Assembly: GCF_900111155.1 (NCBI RefSeq)
Contig: NZ_FOGG01000007.1
Location: 1 to 64,000 of the forward strand
Direction: 5' to 3'
From: Pedobacter rhizosphaerae
Lineage (GTDB): Bacteria > Bacteroidota > Bacteroidia > Sphingobacteriales > Sphingobacteriaceae
Length of the DNA stretch: 64,000 nucleotides
In this document: positions 35,589-44,559 of the stretch, piece by piece
How positions within the stretch are numbered: position 1 is the first letter of the stretch
How the letters are laid out: each line of letters starts with the position of its first letter
Made by a program: the position numbers and the translations under genes
The notes under the pieces: model-generated
What the model was told of the DNA's origin: nothing
Database searches by the model: none
What the model saw: only the letters and a program-made list of their open reading frames with translations

Positions 35589-36479
35589 TTAGAATTTCAG
35601 CGTTTTAGGAAGATATTTTGCCACAAGGTCTTGATAGTAAGCTTTTAACTTGTTCCAGTCTGGTGGTTCGGGATTTTTGGAATAAAGATCATAAGGGTTG
35701 AAAAGTTCTACCCACTTCAGCATTTGGCGATCATGGTCATCCAACAGGTAATCATACTCGCCTTCACGGTGCCAGGAATAAAAGGAGTGGTAGCGCAGCA
35801 TGTAAAGGCCACTTTCGGGAATATGGTCTTTAAGCATGTGGTATACATACTCGTCATGCCCCCAGGACATCATTACATTTCGCAGTCCGCAGCCTTCACT
35901 GTAAATGCCTAAGCGGGTATTGTACCGGGTATCGGAGAAATCAGGGTTGTATTGAAAAAATTCCGGATAAACGATCTTGTCGGAATAGGCACAACCCACA
36001 GGAAAGGTATCGCCTACAACTGCCCATTGGGGTTCTCCAAACAAACACAGTACCTTACCCATATCGTGCATTAGGCCTACAAGCACCATCCAGTCCGGAT
36101 GCCCATCACGGCGTATAGCCTCTGAGGTCTGCAGCAGGTGCTGAAACTGATCGAGGTCTGTATCGGGATCGGAATCATCGACCAGCTGGTTCAAAAATTC
36201 AAAGGCATCCCAAACGGGCATTTCCTTTTTGTCGAATTTTAAATACTCTTTTCGCTTTTCCAAAACAAACTCGTAAGTCTGAAAGGTGTGGTTGAGGCGG
36301 TAGAACTCCCTGACGTGATCCTTGGTATGCTCGTCATAATTGCGGTATTCATCTGTTTTTTTTGCCAGTGCTATGCTATCCGGATCGGGATATCTTTTCA
36401 GTACGTCGTCTTCCCATTCCTCTAAGCTGGTGAGCGGACTCACCTGTTTCGCGGCGAAGTCATTTGGTGCTGTACTCAT
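35589..36479 (-). CDS. myo-inositol oxygenase (MIOX)
   Basis: Protein of 296 residues, the usual length for MIOX (EC 1.13.99.1), which oxidises myo-inositol to D-glucuronate with a di-iron centre. All iron ligands known from the mouse enzyme have counterparts: His114 in QFQHLLQ, His138-Asp139 in LMHDMGK, His208 in WGHDEY, His231 in RYHSFY and Asp264 in NPYDLYSK. The segments LFGEPQWAVVGDTFPVGC and DDSDPDTDLDQ match animal and plant MIOX closely. Cytosolic, no signal peptide. It is followed on the same strand by SusC and SusD genes. A perfect palindrome like a LacI-family operator lies 73 bp before the start codon. Confidence 0.95.
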   Translation of the reverse strand: MSTAPNDFAAKQVSPLTSLEEWEDDVLKRYPDPDSIALAKKTDEYRNYDEHTKDHVREFYRLNHTFQTYEFVLEKRKEYLKFDKKEMPVWDAFEFLNQLVDDSDPDTDLDQFQHLLQTSEAIRRDGHPDWMVLVGLMHDMGKVLCLFGEPQWAVVGDTFPVGCAYSDKIVYPEFFQYNPDFSDTRYNTRLGIYSEGCGLRNVMMSWGHDEYVYHMLKDHIPESGLYMLRYHSFYSWHREGEYDYLLDDHDRQMLKWVELFNPYDLYSKNPEPPDWNKLKAYYQDLVAKYLPKTLKF

Positions 36480-36551
36480 AACGAATTATATTTGGTTATT
36501 CTAATTTAACGCTTTTTCATGAGTTAAACTGAAAGCGAGAACCTTAATTCG

Positions 36552-36565
36552 CGAAAACGTTTTCG
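36552..36565. promoter_or_regulatory. LacI-family-like operator CGAAAACGTTTTCG
   Basis: Perfect 14-bp palindrome with the central CG typical of LacI/GntR-like (LacI-family) operators. It lies 73 bp upstream of the MIOX start codon. No LacI-family gene is in the window, so the regulator would have to act from elsewhere. Confidence 0.6.
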
Positions 36566-36831
36566 TTGAGGTACGAAGGTTACCAGGCTTTAGGGCAATG
36601 ATCAGCGCATGATGGTGCATCACCTGAATATCAATAATATAGGTTTTTTCTCTGCCGGTAGAAACTCTTTTGAAAGGATTGGCATCATGGCTAAGGTATT
36701 CCTATATCAGTCGTAGCGGGGTATCTTCAACCTTTTTTCATCATTCTTATCTCAACAGGTAGGTCTTTAACGCGTTTAGCATATTCATTTTCATCTCTGC
36801 CCTGAGGTCAGGCAAGTAAAAGTAAAAAGTA

Positions 36832-36839
36832 TATATTTG
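36832..36839 (+). promoter_or_regulatory. -7 promoter box TATATTTG of the ECF sigma gene
   Basis: Exact TAnnTTTG match, 19 bp before the ATG at 36859, so the transcript would have a very short leader. No clear -33 TTG. Confidence 0.5.
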
Positions 36840-36858
36840 TGAACGAGAGACATACAGT

Positions 36859-37446
36859 ATGAGGCAGTATAAGTTATATCAGGATAGAGAGTTAGTTGAA
36901 CTTATGCGCAATGGTGATGAACAGGTGATGATGGAAATATATGATCGTTACTGGAAAAGAATGCTTGCCGTTGCCTATAAACGCTTGGACAATCAACAGG
37001 ATGCGGAAGAATGTGTTCAGGATGTGCTGTATAATTTATGGAAACTTCGTGAAAATTTTGGGTTGGAAAAACTAGCGCTATCCAATTATCTCAGCCGGGC
37101 CATCCGAAACCAATCTTTTAATATCCTGGAGAAAAGATACCGTATCCGCCTGAAGGCAGAAGGCTACAAGCAGGAAGCGGTAAATTACTTATCCCCTGAG
37201 CGCGCATTGATCTTAAAGGAACTGCAGGCTAAAATCGATAATGCCATTAGTGAGTTGCCGCCCCAATGTCAGCTGGTTTTCCGGCTCAGCCGTCAGGAGG
37301 GACTATCTGCAAAGGAGATCGCTGAAAAACTGAATCTATCTGAGAATACGGTTAAGTCTCACCTTAAAAAAGCGAACAGAGATATCCAGGGAAACCTTGA
37401 CCTGATAACTGCCTTGATACTGAGTTATCTTTTTTTTCAAAAATAA
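36859..37446 (+). CDS. ECF-type RNA polymerase sigma factor
   Basis: Protein of 195 residues with sigma region 2 (about 10-85: MEIYDRYWKRMLAVAYKRL, DAEECVQDVLYNLWKL) and region 4 (about 125-180: LPPQCQLVFRLSRQEG, LSAKEIAEKLNLSENTVKSHL). Size and order are those of Bacteroidetes ECF factors that work with a FecR anti-sigma and an STN-type SusC. The FecR gene follows after 61 bp and the SusC with STN domain after that, so it probably activates the uptake genes when the receptor is loaded. Confidence 0.93.
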   Translation: MRQYKLYQDRELVELMRNGDEQVMMEIYDRYWKRMLAVAYKRLDNQQDAEECVQDVLYNLWKLRENFGLEKLALSNYLSRAIRNQSFNILEKRYRIRLKAEGYKQEAVNYLSPERALILKELQAKIDNAISELPPQCQLVFRLSRQEGLSAKEIAEKLNLSENTVKSHLKKANRDIQGNLDLITALILSYLFFQK

Positions 37447-37507
37447 TTTCACCTGCACTCACCCTTAGTGCTTTTTTTTCTGTCTACCCCTACAGAAAAG
37501 CAAACTC

Positions 37508-38659
37508 ATGTCTTCAAAACAGGAAAATATAGAACATCTGGTCTACAAATTCAATCAGGCGAGCATCACGCCAGAAGAATTGGATACCTTAATTGAATGG
37601 TATAACAGCCGTGATGATCAGCAGGTAACCATATTCACTGACCTCTATGAATCAGAAGAGGAGGTTAAATCCAGAATACGTCGTGGCCTGCTCTCTAAAA
37701 TGGCTAGTGAGCATAAACGGCCTAAATCTCATATTACGCTCATCAGGTGGATTGCCGCCTCGGCGGCAATTCTCCTTATTGCTGTGATCACCTGGAAAGT
37801 CTTTAACGATAAGCTGCATCCGCAGATGAGTGCGAAAGTGGAAAAAGAAATTTTACCAGGAGGAAATAAAGCAACCCTAACCCTTGCCAACGGAAAAACA
37901 ATAACGCTCAGTGCTAGCCAGGAAGGTATCGTGGCCGGAGAAAAGATTACCTACCTCAACGGTACTCCTGTAGCCGGATCGAGCGCTGCTGATGCTGATC
38001 AGGCTGCTATGCTTAGCCTGAATACTCCGCGGGGCGGTACCTATAAACTGACCTTACCCGATGGTACAACGGTATGGTTGAATGCCGAATCCTCCATTCA
38101 ATATCCTGCACGATTTGCAACAGAGGCGAGGACGGTTAAGGTTACCGGTGAAGCCTATTTTCAGGTAGCGAAGGATTATCTTAAAAATGGAGACCGAAAA
38201 CCATTCAGGGTAGTTAGTAAAGACCAGGAAATAGAAGTATTGGGCACCCATTTCAATGTGAGTGCATATTCTGAGCAGCCTGGCACTAAAACCACCCTGG
38301 AAGAAGGCAGGGTTGCGATTAAGAATAAATCCGGCCGTGTTGTGCTCTCTCCTGGCGAGCAGTCCATCACCTTGAATGGGAAAACCAGCGTGAAAGCGGT
38401 GGATGTAGCCAGTCAAACCGCCTGGAGGAGCGGAAAGTTTAGCTTTGATGATAAGCCATTTGAGGAAACGATGAACGAGATTGCCCGGTGGTATAACTTA
38501 AAAATAATTTACCTGGGTGGTATCCCACAGGAGGAATTAGTGGGCGATGCCTTCCGTAACCAAAATATTCACCTGGTGCTTAGAATTCTCGATGTAGCCC
38601 AGATCAGTTATGATCTCGATGTTGAACGGAGGCAACTGACGATAAAAGGAAAAAAATAA
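37508..38659 (+). CDS. FecR-family anti-sigma factor
   Basis: Protein of 383 residues. A cytoplasmic N-terminal part (about 1-75) is followed by one membrane helix near 76-96 (IRWIAASAAILLIAVITW), then a periplasmic FecR domain around 180-270 (LNTPRGGTYKLTLPDGTTVWLNAESS, VTGEAYFQVAKD, LGTHFNVSAY) and a C-terminal STN-like domain (FDDKPFEETMNEIARWYN). It should hold the sigma factor upstream until it contacts the STN domain of the SusC protein encoded next. Confidence 0.93.
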   Translation: MSSKQENIEHLVYKFNQASITPEELDTLIEWYNSRDDQQVTIFTDLYESEEEVKSRIRRGLLSKMASEHKRPKSHITLIRWIAASAAILLIAVITWKVFNDKLHPQMSAKVEKEILPGGNKATLTLANGKTITLSASQEGIVAGEKITYLNGTPVAGSSAADADQAAMLSLNTPRGGTYKLTLPDGTTVWLNAESSIQYPARFATEARTVKVTGEAYFQVAKDYLKNGDRKPFRVVSKDQEIEVLGTHFNVSAYSEQPGTKTTLEEGRVAIKNKSGRVVLSPGEQSITLNGKTSVKAVDVASQTAWRSGKFSFDDKPFEETMNEIARWYNLKIIYLGGIPQEELVGDAFRNQNIHLVLRILDVAQISYDLDVERRQLTIKGKK

Positions 38660-38839
38660 TTGTTCACCTAAACCAAACCAGAAAAATGACCTAAACCAAA
38701 CTCAACTAACTAAACCACAGGCTGCACCAATAAAAGAAAAGGAAAGGACTGCCATCCTTCCCTTAACCGATCTGATTGGACTGCGGTCAATCTTTGCAGT
38801 AAACCTAACATTGCACCAACCAAACCAACGTTAAAATTA

Positions 38840-41800
38840 ATGATTAAATTTTACTTATCACTAGTGATGAAGACCATCCTGTGCCTAATACTCACTGGGC
38901 TAATGACAGTGAGTGCGGCGAGCTATTCGCAGCAAATAACCTTCAAAGGCAGGGCCGTTCCATTTTCCCAGGTAATAGATGCAGTGCGAAAGCAAAGCGG
39001 TTACACGGTTTTTGGCCCCAAAAAGCTTATTGAAGCTGCAAAGCCTGTAACGCTAAACCTCAGTAACATCCCGCTGCAAGAATTCTTGAAAGCTCTGGTT
39101 AAAGACCAGCAGATTACTTTTGCCATAGAAGACAAAATCATTTCTTTCTCAGCTGCCCCTGCCCCTCAAGTGAACACCATTACCAACTTGCCGCAGCAGC
39201 TTACCCTTACCGGAACAGTTCGCCATGCAGAAACCCGCCAGCAGATGGCGGGCGTAACGGTCCAGATAAAAGGGGGTACTTCCCGGGCGCAAACAGATAG
39301 TAAAGGCCAGTATAGGCTGCTGATTCCTGCTTCAGACCGAAAACAGGTTATCGTGTTCAGTTTCGTGGGAATGAAATCGCTTGAGGTAGTTTATAAAAAC
39401 CAGCTGACGCTTGATGTGGAGCTGGAGCCCAATGAAAGCGCAATGGAAGAGCTCGTTGTAACCGGTATTTACCAGCGTAACCGCGATGCCCATACCGGTT
39501 CATCCTCCATCTTCGACGTGAAAGACCTGCAGGCCGTGGGCAATCAGAATATTTTGCAGAGCCTAAAAACGCTCGATCCCTCTTTTGCCATTGTGGAAAA
39601 CAACACCTTCGGATCAGACCCTAACCGGATGCCCGATATCGAAATCCGCGGCAAAAGCAGTGTAATTGGTCTTACAGATGAATTCGCTTCTAATCCTAAC
39701 CAGCCCTTGTTTATTCTGGATGGCTTTGAGTCTACTTTGGCCATTATAGCAGATTTAAGTATGGATAGGGTGGAAAGAATTACCTTGCTTAAAGATGCTT
39801 CTGCAACTGCCATTTATGGATCTAAGGCGGCTAATGGCGTAGTGGTGGTTGAAACCAAAAGACCAACAGCCGGACAGCTCCGTGTAAGTTATACCATGAA
39901 CGGAACAGTAAGTTTTGCTGATCTGAGTGACTATAACCTGATGAATGCAGAAGAAAAATTGCAGTTTGAGTTACTTTCGGGTTTTTACGGCTTACTTAAT
40001 GCCGACGGCACAATTCTGCTCGGCTCGAATCCTCAGAGTGAGATCAACTACAACAACAGGCTCAAAGAAGTTAGGCGCGGCGTGAATACCGACTGGAGCG
40101 GAGAGCCTTTACGCACAGCATTCACCCAAAGACATACCCTTTTTACCGAAGGGGGAGATGCTAACCTGCGCTACAGCGTTTCATTCAATTATGGTCTAAC
40201 CCAAGGGGTGATGAAAGGGTCTGACCGTACCACCACCAATGGCAACATCCGATTGCTTTATCGTAAAGGCGCATTTTCGGTCAATAATTCTTTGAGCATC
40301 GATCAGATAAAGGCCAACCAGGAGTCTACTTCCTTTTCTTCATTCTCCAGGGCCAATCCTTACTATCGTAAATACGACCAGGCGGGAAATCCAATTAAAG
40401 TGCTGGAGGACTTCAAAGCTTATGGAAACCCGAGCCTGAATCCGATTTATAGCCCTTTGTATGATCAAAGCAACCTGAATATCAATGAGAATAAATCACT
40501 GGGTTTCACTAATAATCTGGAGATGGAATGGCGGATTATCGAGTCGTTAAGGGCACGTGGGCGTTTCGGATTGCGAACAGCCTCTACAGGGAACGTAATC
40601 TTCCGCTCTCCGTTCAATGCAGAATTTGAGCGCATTGATGTGCTTCAGAAGGGCCGATACGACGAAAGCAATGGCCGCACGGTTAACTATGATGGGGATT
40701 TCAGTTTGACCTTCGGAAAACTTTTTGCAGAAAAACATATGGTTAATGCAGTTTTAGGTGGTAGAATGGAGCAGGCTACAGACAGGCAAAGTACTTTCGG
40801 GGTAAGTGGGTTTATAGATGATGAGTTTTCTAATCCCAATTTTGCCTTGGGGTATGTACTGGGTCAAAAAGCCCTCTATCAGGAGTCTAAGCGCCGGGGG
40901 GCAAGCATATTTGCCAATTTAGGTTATGCTTATGATCAGCGATTCCTCATCGATGCTACTGTACGCTCTGACGGATCTTCAATTTTTGGTTCGAACAGGC
41001 AGTTTTCTACCATCTGGTCTTTTGGATTGGGATGGAATGTGCATAAAGAATCCTTTATAAAGAATGGAGGCCTTTCATGGATAGAACAGTTGCGTTTGCG
41101 GGGTTCGATCGGAAATCCGGGTAACCAAAATTTCAATAGTTATATCTCTACCAGGGTATATCGCTATAATAACGATAACAGAAACCCATTCGGGGTCAGT
41201 ACCATCATCAGTAATATGGGCAACAGCAATTTGAAATGGCAAACGACCCTGGACAGAAATGTGGGCCTGGACTTAACTGTGCTCAACAGCCGGTTGCGCT
41301 TTACTGCAGACTATTTTGTTAAAGATACCGATCCGCTGCTTGCCTTTGTTAGCCTGCCATCCTCAACCGGCGTGAGCCAGGTTGCGCAAAATGTGGGCGG
41401 ACAAATAACAAGAGGATTTACCCTGACCACAGATTACACCCTGATTAAACGTGATCAGTTCAATTGGAGAATTAACCTGAACATGAGGCAATTGAAAGCG
41501 AAGTATCATGATATGGGCAATCAGCTCAATAACTTCAATGTGGCCAACAGGAGCCGTAATCTGGTACGCTACATTGATGGGGGAAGTCCTTCAGATCTTT
41601 GGGCCGTTAGATCAGTAGGTATTGATCCGGCAACCGGGCGTGAGATTTTTCTGAATAAAAATGGTGAGCAAACCTTTGTATATAATTTCAATGATGAGAC
41701 AATTGTAGGAAACAGCGATCCGGATTTAGAAGGAATTATCGGTACGAATTTTTACTATAAAGGATTTACAGCATCAATTAACCTCAGGTACCGCTTAGGT

Positions 41801-42181
41801 GGGCAGGCATTTATGCAGACTTTGTTTGAAAAGGTAGAAAATATATCCTTCACAGGAGTAGCGCTAAACCAGGATCGCCGCGCCTTGTACGACCGCTGGA
41901 AAAAGCCAGGGGACAATGCGGTGTTTAAAGCGATTTCCAATACGGAGGTTACCCCCATATCTTCTCGTTTTGTAGCCAATAACAACATGCTTATCGGCGA
42001 GGCCTTTTCTGTTGGATATGAAAATTCTACAGCAGCATGGCTCAAGAAGGTTCGTGCCTCATCGCTCACCTTAAGGGCATATATGAATGATATTTTTCAT
42101 TTGTCAAACATCCTTAACGAGCGGGGCATCGACTACCCATTTGCACAGTCGGTATCCTTTTCTGCAGCAGTCAGATTTTAA
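38840..42181 (+). CDS. SusC-type transporter with N-terminal STN signalling domain
   Basis: Protein of 1113 residues. Signal peptide to about ASYSQQ, then an STN domain (about 33-110: ITFKGRAVPFSQVIDAVRKQ, LSNIPLQEFLKALV). This is followed by a carboxypeptidase-regulatory-like domain (about 122-200), a plug (about 210-345, SATAIYGSKAANGVVVVETK) and a beta barrel ending in FSAAVRF. The STN domain marks it as a signalling receptor that speaks to the FecR protein encoded upstream. The 180-bp gap to fecR carries no gene. Confidence 0.94.
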   Translation: MIKFYLSLVMKTILCLILTGLMTVSAASYSQQITFKGRAVPFSQVIDAVRKQSGYTVFGPKKLIEAAKPVTLNLSNIPLQEFLKALVKDQQITFAIEDKIISFSAAPAPQVNTITNLPQQLTLTGTVRHAETRQQMAGVTVQIKGGTSRAQTDSKGQYRLLIPASDRKQVIVFSFVGMKSLEVVYKNQLTLDVELEPNESAMEELVVTGIYQRNRDAHTGSSSIFDVKDLQAVGNQNILQSLKTLDPSFAIVENNTFGSDPNRMPDIEIRGKSSVIGLTDEFASNPNQPLFILDGFESTLAIIADLSMDRVERITLLKDASATAIYGSKAANGVVVVETKRPTAGQLRVSYTMNGTVSFADLSDYNLMNAEEKLQFELLSGFYGLLNADGTILLGSNPQSEINYNNRLKEVRRGVNTDWSGEPLRTAFTQRHTLFTEGGDANLRYSVSFNYGLTQGVMKGSDRTTTNGNIRLLYRKGAFSVNNSLSIDQIKANQESTSFSSFSRANPYYRKYDQAGNPIKVLEDFKAYGNPSLNPIYSPLYDQSNLNINENKSLGFTNNLEMEWRIIESLRARGRFGLRTASTGNVIFRSPFNAEFERIDVLQKGRYDESNGRTVNYDGDFSLTFGKLFAEKHMVNAVLGGRMEQATDRQSTFGVSGFIDDEFSNPNFALGYVLGQKALYQESKRRGASIFANLGYAYDQRFLIDATVRSDGSSIFGSNRQFSTIWSFGLGWNVHKESFIKNGGLSWIEQLRLRGSIGNPGNQNFNSYISTRVYRYNNDNRNPFGVSTIISNMGNSNLKWQTTLDRNVGLDLTVLNSRLRFTADYFVKDTDPLLAFVSLPSSTGVSQVAQNVGGQITRGFTLTTDYTLIKRDQFNWRINLNMRQLKAKYHDMGNQLNNFNVANRSRNLVRYIDGGSPSDLWAVRSVGIDPATGREIFLNKNGEQTFVYNFNDETIVGNSDPDLEGIIGTNFYYKGFTASINLRYRLGGQAFMQTLFEKVENISFTGVALNQDRRALYDRWKKPGDNAVFKAISNTEVTPISSRFVANNNMLIGEAFSVGYENSTAAWLKKVRASSLTLRAYMNDIFHLSNILNERGIDYPFAQSVSFSAAVRF

Positions 42182-42197
42182 CTTTAAGCATTAAGAA

Positions 42198-43670
42198 ATG
42201 AAGAAATTATACAAAACCATCCTATGCATCTTTTTGAGCATCCTATCTGTTTCTTGTAACAAATGGGTAGATGTTAAGCCAACCGACAGATTGGGAGAAG
42301 ATCAGCTTTTTACTGACAAAGAAGGATATCTTAAGGCATTGAATGGCGTTTATGTCGAACTTGCCAGTTCCAATCTGTACGGACAGAATATGTCGAGTGG
42401 AGCAATAGATGTGCTCGCCCAGTATTATTACCTCAATAGCTCGGTACACACCTATTATAATTACACGACTTTCGTTTATACAGATGCCAATGTGAAGATC
42501 ACATTTGACCAGATCTGGAAAAAAGCCTACGAGCTGATTGCCAACTGTAATGTGATTATTGAGAAGTGCGGTAACGCGCCAAGTGATGTGCTTCCCGAAC
42601 CTTACTACAGCATCGTTAAAGGCGAAGCACTCGCTTTGAGGGCAATGCTGCATTTCGACATGCTGCGTTTATTTGGTCCGATTTATACTGAGGCCAATAA
42701 AAATAAGCCTGCTATTCCATACGTCAATAAAACCGGATACAACATTGAACCCCTTTCAGGTTCAGAGCAGGTGATGGAACTGGTATCTGGTGATATCAAG
42801 TCGGCAATGAATTTATTACTCAATACCGATCCGGTTCGCAGCGAAGGGGTGCGCAATGGAGCCAATCCGGCCGGGCCAAATGATCTGTACTATCGCCAGT
42901 ATAGGCTCAACTACTATGCCGCCAAGGCACTTTTGGCCCGCGCATACCTTTGGCAAGCCAATAAGACCCAGGCGCTCATACAAGCCGAAGAGCTCCTTTC
43001 CGAAGTTCAGTCGGCAAGCAAAACTGTTTTTCCCTATGTAACCTTTGCCAGTGCCACAAGCGTAGATAAACCTGATCGGGTGTTCTCTACCGAGGTGATG
43101 TTTTCGCTCTACAATATTAATCGTTACCAGATGTACACCAAACTTTTTGAAGTAAACCTCCCGGTAAACAGTAAGCTATCTTTCACCGCCGGGGATGTTA
43201 ATGAAGAGCGAATCAATTCAATTTATGATGATGCCAACGATTATCGCCGCCGGGCCTGGCAAAATGCTTCTTCAGGGGTGATCACCGCAACAACGAATGT
43301 GAAATTTGCAGACATCGTGGATGGTCCAGGGCGTTACATGATGCCTTTAATCCGGCTCTCAGAAGTCCTTTTAATAGCGGCAGAATGCCATCCTGATCTC
43401 CCTACAGCGATAAGTTATTTTAATAAGCTTCGCACAGCACGTAACTGTGTTAGCCTTAATCCAGCAAATCGTACGCTATTGAATACCGAGATAGGGAAAG
43501 AGTATCGCAGGGAAATGCTGGGGGAGGGACAGCAGTTTTTCTTTTATAAAAGAAATGCCTATCAATCTGTTCCCAATCATGCCACCTTAAGAATTACTCC
43601 TGAGAAAACAATGGTACTGGTGAATTATACTCCTCCATTACCCGACAGTGAGATTTCACAACGCAATTAA
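42198..43670 (+). CDS. SusD/RagB-type surface lipoprotein
   Basis: Protein of 490 residues. Lipobox ILSVSC with Cys20. SusD-like N-terminal region (GYLKALNGVYVELASSNLYG), helical repeat part (KGEALALRAMLHFDMLRLFGP, YYAAKALLARAYLWQANK) and C-terminal region with RREMLGEGQQFFFYKRN are all recognisable. It begins 16 bp after SusC and should form its lid. Confidence 0.92.
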   Translation: MKKLYKTILCIFLSILSVSCNKWVDVKPTDRLGEDQLFTDKEGYLKALNGVYVELASSNLYGQNMSSGAIDVLAQYYYLNSSVHTYYNYTTFVYTDANVKITFDQIWKKAYELIANCNVIIEKCGNAPSDVLPEPYYSIVKGEALALRAMLHFDMLRLFGPIYTEANKNKPAIPYVNKTGYNIEPLSGSEQVMELVSGDIKSAMNLLLNTDPVRSEGVRNGANPAGPNDLYYRQYRLNYYAAKALLARAYLWQANKTQALIQAEELLSEVQSASKTVFPYVTFASATSVDKPDRVFSTEVMFSLYNINRYQMYTKLFEVNLPVNSKLSFTAGDVNEERINSIYDDANDYRRRAWQNASSGVITATTNVKFADIVDGPGRYMMPLIRLSEVLLIAAECHPDLPTAISYFNKLRTARNCVSLNPANRTLLNTEIGKEYRREMLGEGQQFFFYKRNAYQSVPNHATLRITPEKTMVLVNYTPPLPDSEISQRN

Positions 43671-43684
43671 TTTAAGATATAGTT

Positions 43685-44536
43685 ATGAAGAAATTAGTAA
43701 GTTATATTTTTTTATTTCTTTTAATCACCGTAATGGGGTGCAAGAAAGAAATGATGTCCTACCAGGGGAAAGAGGGCGTGTATTTCGCCGTGCAGTTTGG
43801 TAATAACTCACTAAGCATCAATTACTGGCCTTACCAGCCCTATAGCAATGTAGAATTCGTGAGTATAGGTAAAGATGTGGTAGATTATCCAGTAAAGGTG
43901 ATGATTACCGGACCCGTGAAAAACTACGATCGCACCTTCAAAGTGGAGGTCAATCCAGATTCTACGACAGCGATTCTGGGCCAGCATTATGATCCCATCT
44001 CTCCTGAGGTTAAAATTGCGGCCGGTACCACAACAGCTAATGTTCTGGTACACCTGAAGCGTACAGCAGATTTGACCAATAAACAGGTGACATTAGGACT
44101 GCGCCTGGTGGCAACCAAAGATTTTGCACTTTCTTTCCCCGAATGGGATGCCATACCCTCGTTAACCGGTGGCTCTATTGTACCCGAGTTCGATGCCAGT
44201 TTGCACACCCTGCGAATTAATGATATTATGGTTCAGCCTGCGGTTTGGCCAGGTTCTATCCAGCCGGTAAACCGGGAGTCGGGCTTATTTGGGGTATTCA
44301 CCCGCAAAAAGATGGAGTTTTTAATCGAAAACCTGGGCTTAAAATATGAGGATTTCGCCAGCGCAGAGACTATGCCCCAGGCAAGATACCTGCTGGTTGC
44401 CAGCGATGCCGCTATCCTTTTAAAACAGCGTTATGACGCTAAAAAACCAGTACTGGAAGAGGATGGGCGGTTGATGTTTATGGGTTCGGTTCCATGGACT
44501 TCTATTATTGGCGTACCCTGGGTACCTGCACCATAA
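43685..44536 (+). CDS. DUF4843-family lipoprotein
   Basis: Protein of 283 residues with a lipoprotein signal (lipobox VMGC, Cys about 19). The segment GVYFAVQFG and the beta-rich region YPVKVMITGPVKNYDRTFKVEV and LGQHYDPISPEVKIAAGTTTANVLVHLKRT match the Calx-beta-like domain of DUF4843 proteins, which often follow SusD in Sphingobacteriaceae. It is probably at the cell surface as a glycan-binding accessory or assembly factor. Binding partner unknown. Confidence 0.8.
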   Translation: MKKLVSYIFLFLLITVMGCKKEMMSYQGKEGVYFAVQFGNNSLSINYWPYQPYSNVEFVSIGKDVVDYPVKVMITGPVKNYDRTFKVEVNPDSTTAILGQHYDPISPEVKIAAGTTTANVLVHLKRTADLTNKQVTLGLRLVATKDFALSFPEWDAIPSLTGGSIVPEFDASLHTLRINDIMVQPAVWPGSIQPVNRESGLFGVFTRKKMEFLIENLGLKYEDFASAETMPQARYLLVASDAAILLKQRYDAKKPVLEEDGRLMFMGSVPWTSIIGVPWVPAP

Positions 44537-44559
44537 TGTTTACCATTTAAGAAAGAACA

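Larger units (their letters stand above)
36480..36858. other. Divergent region between MIOX and the ECF sigma gene
   Basis: Holds the palindrome at 36552-36565, a small TGATG-GTG-CATCA repeat at 36610-36622, and a -7 box before the sigma gene. No coding frame. Confidence 0.45.

Noticed and set aside
36610..36622. TGATG-GTG-CATCA repeat near the sigma promoter
   Set aside because: Only 5-bp arms; too common by chance to report as a site.
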